Assembly: GCA_029862885.1 (NCBI GenBank)
Contig: JAOTWM010000003.1
Location: 1 to 37,528 of the forward strand
Direction of reading: 5' to 3'
Origin: Gammaproteobacteria bacterium
GTDB lineage: Bacteria; Pseudomonadota; Gammaproteobacteria; Arenicellales; JAOTWM01
Length of the DNA stretch: 37,528 nucleotides
Part shown: positions 32,301 through 37,528 of the stretch, in pieces
Numbering within the stretch: the stretch's first letter is position 1
Layout of the letters: the number at the start of each line of letters is the position of its first letter
Program-made: the position numbers and the translations under genes
The notes under the pieces: generated by a model
The model's input: the letters and a program-made list of their open reading frames with translations, nothing else
What the model was told of the DNA's origin: nothing
Databases searched by the model: none

Positions 32301-33992
32301 TTATTCGTCGGTCACGCATCCCTCGCTCGCAGTTTTTACGTTCTTTATATATTTGTACAACGTACCGCGATTTGCTTTAAATGGCGGCATCTGCCACTGC
32401 GCACGCCGGGCATTCATTTCCTCGTCGCTGAGGTCTACCGATAAAATGTTAGCCTTGGCATCAATAGTGATTGAGTCGCCGTCGCGAAGCAACGCAATCG
32501 GACCGCCGTGCTGCGCCTCCGGCACTACGTGACCGACTATGAAGCCGTGCGAGCCCCCGGAAAAACGGCCGTCAGTGATCAGTGCAACGTGTTCGCCGAG
32601 ACCTGCCCCCATGATGGCGGACGTCGGCGTTAGCATCTCCGGCATACCGGGTCCGCCCTGCGGGCCCTCGTAACGGATGACAATCACGTCACCCTTTTGA
32701 ATGTCTTTGCGCTCCAGAGCAGCTAGCATATCTTCTTCCGAATCGTATGCCCTGGCCGGACCCACAAAGCGCTCGCCTTCTTTTCCGGTAATCTTGGCGA
32801 CGGCGCCACCGGGCGCCAAATTACCTTTGAGTATTTGAATATGGCTAGTGGATTTCAGCGGCTTCTCCAACGGCTGGATGATAACCTGGCCGGCACTGAG
32901 TTCCGGTACATCGGCCAAGTTTTCAGCGATGGTTTTACCGGTAACGGTGATGCAATCGCCATTCAACATGTCATTAGCCAGCAAGTATTTCATGACCGCC
33001 GGTATTCCACCGATGTTGTGTAAGTCCTCCATGACATATTTTCCGCTGGGTTTGAGATCCGCCAGATACGGCACGCGATCGCTCACCGCCTGAAAGTCGT
33101 CGATACCGAGATCAACCTGTACCGAACGCGCCATCGCAATTAAATGCAAAACCGCATTGGTGGAGCCGCCAAGCGCACTTACTATTACCATGGCATTTTC
33201 GAACGCTGCCCGAGTCATGATATCGTGCGGTTTGAGATCGCGCTCCATCAACGCCCGCACCGCAGCAGCGACGTTAAGGCATTCCTGCAATTTTTTCGGG
33301 TCTTCGGCAGGTGTCGACGAACTATAGGGCAAAGACATGCCCAGGGCTTCGATAGCGCTGGCCATGGTGTTGGCCGTGTACATGCCGCCGCACGCACCCG
33401 CTCCCGGACACGCATTACGCACAATATCCTGACGCGAGTCCTCATCGATGACATCGGCAAGGTATTCACCGTAGCTCTGGAATGCCGAGATGATATCGAT
33501 CGACTTGCCACGCGCTCGCCCGGGGCGAATCGTGCCGCCATAAACCATGAGCCCAGGGCGATTGACGCGCCCCATCGCCATAATACAGCCCGGCATATTT
33601 TTATCACATCCGGGTATCGTGACTAACGCGTCGTACCACTGGCCACCCATCACCGTCTCGATCGAATCAGCAATCAAATCCCGCGACTGCAGTGAGTAAC
33701 TCATGCCATCGGTGCCCATGGAAATGCCGTCGCTGACACCGATCGTGTTAAAACGCATACCCACCAGATCGACCTCTTGCATACCGTCCCACACCTTATC
33801 GGCGAGGCCGTTCAGATGCATGTTGCAGGTATTCCCCTCCCACCATACGCTGGCGATACCAACTTGCGCCTTCTGCATATCCGCTACCGTCATCCCCGCG
33901 CCATAGAGCATGGCTTGAGATGCACCTTGGGATTTCGGCTGGGTGATTCGGGCGCTTATGCGATTCAGTCGGTCGACCATTTGTTCCTCCAT
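32301..33992 (-). CDS. ilvD: dihydroxy-acid dehydratase
   Basis: [64 protein letters not shown]; start trimmed. Confidence 0.95.
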   Translation of the reverse strand: MEEQMVDRLNRISARITQPKSQGASQAMLYGAGMTVADMQKAQVGIASVWWEGNTCNMHLNGLADKVWDGMQEVDLVGMRFNTIGVSDGISMGTDGMSYSLQSRDLIADSIETVMGGQWYDALVTIPGCDKNMPGCIMAMGRVNRPGLMVYGGTIRPGRARGKSIDIISAFQSYGEYLADVIDEDSRQDIVRNACPGAGACGGMYTANTMASAIEALGMSLPYSSSTPAEDPKKLQECLNVAAAVRALMERDLKPHDIMTRAAFENAMVIVSALGGSTNAVLHLIAMARSVQVDLGIDDFQAVSDRVPYLADLKPSGKYVMEDLHNIGGIPAVMKYLLANDMLNGDCITVTGKTIAENLADVPELSAGQVIIQPLEKPLKSTSHIQILKGNLAPGGAVAKITGKEGERFVGPARAYDSEEDMLAALERKDIQKGDVIVIRYEGPQGGPGMPEMLTPTSAIMGAGLGEHVALITDGRFSGGSHGFIVGHVVPEAQHGGPIALLRDGDSITIDAKANILSVDLSDEEMNARRAQWQMPPFKANRGTLYKYIKNVKTASEGCVTDE

Positions 33993-34131
33993 CAATATTT
34001 CGGACAAGTATTCCGGCCGATCAGAATAACAGAACCGACCCGCAGCGGCGACGCATTGCGCCCCGTTCTGGTGGCCGAACTTGAGCAATTTGAACCTGCC
34101 CTGCCTGCTAACCGAATGGCGGCGGCGAGGT

Positions 34132-34707
34132 TCAATAGCGACGTTCGATGTTGCGGGCCGCGGCCCGCAGCTCGCGGCCCAATACCAGCCGCATTACCCA
34201 CGCGCCAATAATTCGCGGAATTCGGAATTTCGGCTCTAAATGGGCCTCGTAACGTACTAACGAAGTCGGCCCATGAGATGCGACACTCAATGACTCTCGA
34301 GCGCTTTCGAAGTCGCCGAGGGCGGATATTGCTTCGAATTCCCAACGATTCGGATCGGCATGCCTGACATCACTGACCTTAGTCACGATCCGGCAATAAA
34401 AGAGGACACAGGGTTTCAACACTAAGTGCACGCGTTGTTTAGCGGACATCACCGGACCGACAATATTGCTACTGACGATAATCGGCGACAATTCACTTAA
34501 GTTTCGGAGATCGGAAAGGACCTCGATTACCTGGTGTGGCTTCACATCGACCGTTACGGTAAAAGCAACAACGAACTCGCCGCCATTTCGAGTGACATGT
34601 CCATCCAGTATTTCAGCCGCCCGCCCCGCTGCTGGCCATTGGACGACGATAATAACTGTCCATAAAATAACGCGCCGAACAATCGGAGGGGGTACCTGCA
34701 ATGTCAT
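34132..34707 (-). CDS. SRPBCC/START-like (polyketide cyclase-type) exported protein
   Basis: Signal-like N-terminus, then [33 protein letters not shown]...; start assigned to MTLQVPPP. Confidence 0.6.
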   Translation of the reverse strand: MTLQVPPPIVRRVILWTVIIVVQWPAAGRAAEILDGHVTRNGGEFVVAFTVTVDVKPHQVIEVLSDLRNLSELSPIIVSSNIVGPVMSAKQRVHLVLKPCVLFYCRIVTKVSDVRHADPNRWEFEAISALGDFESARESLSVASHGPTSLVRYEAHLEPKFRIPRIIGAWVMRLVLGRELRAAARNIERRY

Positions 34708-34950
34708 CGGAAATCCTTCATTCCATGATTTCCATGGGCCACGAGTGGTGGATTTAGAGTTTCCCACCGTGCGACGATACAATACTGTTGACGAATATAT
34801 TATTAGCCCGGCAACGCCCGAACCTGACGACGGTACAGCGATTTAGTCACCAGCCGTACACGCACTGTATAGTAAAGTAATCGCTTGTGCATGCCCAGGG
34901 ACACTGAGAAGCGCGCGGGATTCCTGCGATAGCAACTACCGCGGAGTACA

Positions 34951-35715
34951 TTGTTGAATAAGATTGGATTCTTGGCTAGTGAGGACAATGCAGCGCAGCG
35001 CGCCGCCAAACGCCTGATAAAACAATACGGGAATACGGCACTCGCGGACGCCGAAGTTATTGTCGCGATCGGTGGCGATGGCTTCATGCTGCACACGTTG
35101 CACCAAACCCTTTCCCACAATGTACCGATCTACGGCATGAACAAAGGCAGCGTCGGGTTTCTCATGAACCGCTACAGCGAAAATAATCTCGTGGAACGAT
35201 TGCGCAAGGCCAAACCGGCGCAGTGGCATCCGTTAGCCATGGTGGCTCGGGACGAAAGCGGGATCGAGGTCGATGCATTGGCGATTAACGAGGTATCGCT
35301 ACTGCGCCAAACTCGTCAGGCGGCGAATATACGCGTCCATGTCAATGATGCAGTAAAACTCGATGAGTTGGTCTGTGACGGCATTCTGGTTGCGACGCCG
35401 GCGGGCAGCACTGCCTATAACGCCTCCGCGCACGGGCCGATCCTCCCGCTCGGAGCGGGCGTGCTGGCGTTGACGCCGATCAGCCCGTTCCGACCGCGGC
35501 GTTGGCGTGGTGCCCTGTTGTCACAGGATGCCCATATTCGATTTGAAATATTGAACGCCGCGAAACGCCCAGTCAGTGCCACGGCCGACCACCACGAAGT
35601 CCGTAACGTCGTTCAGGTCGATATCGTTGAACAACGCGAGGTGTCAATGCGATTATTGTTTGACCCTGAACACAATCTGGAAGACAGGATCGTGAATGAA
35701 CAATTCATGGTTTGA
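34951..35715 (+). CDS. nadK: NAD kinase
   Basis: [59 protein letters not shown] start in the track. Confidence 0.93.
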   Translation: MLNKIGFLASEDNAAQRAAKRLIKQYGNTALADAEVIVAIGGDGFMLHTLHQTLSHNVPIYGMNKGSVGFLMNRYSENNLVERLRKAKPAQWHPLAMVARDESGIEVDALAINEVSLLRQTRQAANIRVHVNDAVKLDELVCDGILVATPAGSTAYNASAHGPILPLGAGVLALTPISPFRPRRWRGALLSQDAHIRFEILNAAKRPVSATADHHEVRNVVQVDIVEQREVSMRLLFDPEHNLEDRIVNEQFMV

Positions 35716-36739
35716 GGGTGTTCCGAGCGACGTGACGAGCCGCCTCATCGACAATTTCGACTCCGGCGTCCGCTCGGTACATATTCTCCGATAAGTGGCG
35801 ACGCCAGGCTTTTGCTCCAGGCAATCCCGAAAATAATCCGAACAGGTGCCGGGCCAGATGTTTTAGATAGACTCCATTAGCAACTTCGTGTCTCATGTAT
35901 TCAATATAGTGCTCCAACACCTCGGCGCGTGACGGAACCAAACTGGTGTCACCGAAAAATCGCGCATCGATATCGGCTAATAAGTACGGATTCTGATACG
36001 CTGCCCGACCGATCATTACGCCGTCGGTGTTTTGTAAGTGCGCCTCGATCTCGTCAAGGGTCGTTACTCCACCATTGATAATAATTTCAAGCTCGGGATA
36101 ATCACGCTTTAGTCCGTATACGGTATCGTAACGCAGCGGCGGCAGGGTGCGATTATGTTTCGGACTTACACCGTCGAGCCACGCCTTGCGAGCGTGTATT
36201 ACAAAAGTCCGACAACCGGCGTCGGCCACAGTATCGACGAACTCACAAAGTTCGTGGTACGAATCACGGTTGTCGACTCCGATTCGCGTCTTAATCGTAA
36301 CCGGAATTGCGACGGCACTCGTCATTGCGCGATAACAAGCTGCGACACGCTGTGGCTCTAACATAAGACAAGCGCCAAAACCACCTGATTTTACACGCCT
36401 GCTCGGACAACCAACGTTAATATTGATCTCATTGTATCCCGCATTCTCGACCCATCGCGCGCAGCGCGCCATCGATATTGGGTCGCTGCCGCCGATTTGC
36501 ATCGCGACCGGGCGTTCGCTTGGATGAAACGCTAAGAATCGCGCCCGATCGCCAAATAATAATGCGCCGGTCGTCACCATCTCGGTATATAGCAATACGC
36601 GTCGCGAGATCAGGCGCAATAAATAGCGGTCGTGGCGATCGGTGCAATCCATCATCGGCGCTACAGCAACTTTGCGTGGCTGTTGCACGGCATCCGAAAC
36701 TCCGCCGCCCCGACACAATGCACTACTCCTGTCCGTCAA
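35705..36739 (-). CDS. dusA: tRNA-dihydrouridine synthase A
   Basis: [59 protein letters not shown]. Confidence 0.93.
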   Translation of the reverse strand: MTDRSSALCRGGGVSDAVQQPRKVAVAPMMDCTDRHDRYLLRLISRRVLLYTEMVTTGALLFGDRARFLAFHPSERPVAMQIGGSDPISMARCARWVENAGYNEININVGCPSRRVKSGGFGACLMLEPQRVAACYRAMTSAVAIPVTIKTRIGVDNRDSYHELCEFVDTVADAGCRTFVIHARKAWLDGVSPKHNRTLPPLRYDTVYGLKRDYPELEIIINGGVTTLDEIEAHLQNTDGVMIGRAAYQNPYLLADIDARFFGDTSLVPSRAEVLEHYIEYMRHEVANGVYLKHLARHLFGLFSGLPGAKAWRRHLSENMYRADAGVEIVDEAARHVARNTLKP

Positions 36740-37167
36740 CGTTGATCGTTGCCTTGAATAGTGATCGTCATTCGCCTAGTGTAAGGCCGCGAGCGATGTT
36801 CCCACAGATACACGCCCTGCCACGTACCCAATATCATCTGGCCCGTGCCGATCGGGATCGTAAGCTCAGTCTGCGTGAGCACATTACGGACATGGGCGGG
36901 CATATCGTCCGGACCTTCGGCGGTGTGTTCGAACAACGGATCACCGTCCGGCACCACGCGAGCCATAAACGCCTCCAAATCGGTCCGCACTGCCGGATCG
37001 GCGTTCTCGCAAATGATCAATGATGCGCTAGTGTGATGCAGAAACACGTGGCAAAGCCCAGTCTGAACTCCGGACCGGCCGATCAACTTGCCGAGGTGCT
37101 CAGTAACATTATAGGTGCCGCGACCGTGGTCGCGAACCTCGAGCGTGTCTTGAAACCACTTATGCAT
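36736..37167 (-). CDS. secondary thiamine-phosphate synthase-like enzyme (YjbQ/UPF0047)
   Basis: GLCHVFLHHTSASLIICENADPAVRTDLEAFMARVVPDG, LGTWQGVYLWEHRSRPYTR; start trimmed. Confidence 0.9.
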   Translation of the reverse strand: MHKWFQDTLEVRDHGRGTYNVTEHLGKLIGRSGVQTGLCHVFLHHTSASLIICENADPAVRTDLEAFMARVVPDGDPLFEHTAEGPDDMPAHVRNVLTQTELTIPIGTGQMILGTWQGVYLWEHRSRPYTRRMTITIQGNDQR

Positions 37168-37528
37168 AATCAATCTTAAATAAATTGCAGCAGCGTTATA
37201 TAGGGTAGGTTTAACGGGCAACCGCAGGTAGAATGCCACAGTTTGGACGTCCAGGTGAACCGTGTCAGTTCAACGATGTATAACGCCGCGTGCAGTGGCC
37301 CGAAAATATCATCAAAGAGCTCGGATCTCAGGTGATATCGAGTTAAGGAGCCCGTGCATAAGTCTGGGCAATTCAAGTTGGGATTCACAATGATCAAAAT
37401 CAAAGCATGGAGCGCAACAAATCCGACAGCATCCCGACGCTCGCTCATTTCCTACATACCTATCGGCGACAGCCCAGCGATGGTGACAACCGGCGATGCT
37501 TCCGCTCCGGCTCACACCCCTGACCTAT

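Noticed and set aside
37176-37515. Minus-strand ORFs at the right end
   Set aside because: Overlapping in different frames, no family features; likely non-coding or truncated by the window end.

Overview
Gammaproteobacterial-type chromosomal window dominated by conserved housekeeping genes. Left part: 3' end of aceE, then aceF, an lpd with an N-terminal lipoyl domain, an alpha/beta hydrolase, a YbaK-type protein, maeB (malic enzyme + PTA domain), a DUF62 SAM adenosyltransferase/hydrolase, a prolyl-oligopeptidase-family peptidase and a membrane-anchored FMN glutamate-synthase-like protein. Centre, all on the minus strand: a complete alpha/spc/S10 ribosomal protein cluster (rplQ back to rpsJ, including the short rpmJ missing from the ORF track), preceded by a single tuf and the tRNA array Thr(TGT)-Tyr(GTA)-Gly(TCC)-Thr(GGT). 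Right part: SPOR protein, coaX, birA, a molybdopterin-binding/CinA-like protein, ilvD, an SRPBCC protein, nadK, dusA and a YjbQ-family protein. The main discovery is that the tRNA-Thr(TGT) gene is interrupted right after the anticodon by a 302-nt ORF-less insert. It has a readable group I intron core (P3-P8, G-binding P7, terminal omega-G, P10 with the 3' exon) and resembles the small tRNA introns typified by Azoarcus tRNA-Ile. Second, the gene order birA-coaX-tRNAs-tuf-rpsJ looks like a tufB/tufA recombination junction lacking secE-nusG-rplKAJL-rpoBC-rpsLG-fusA between the tRNA cluster and S10. No CRISPR, IS element or phage was seen.
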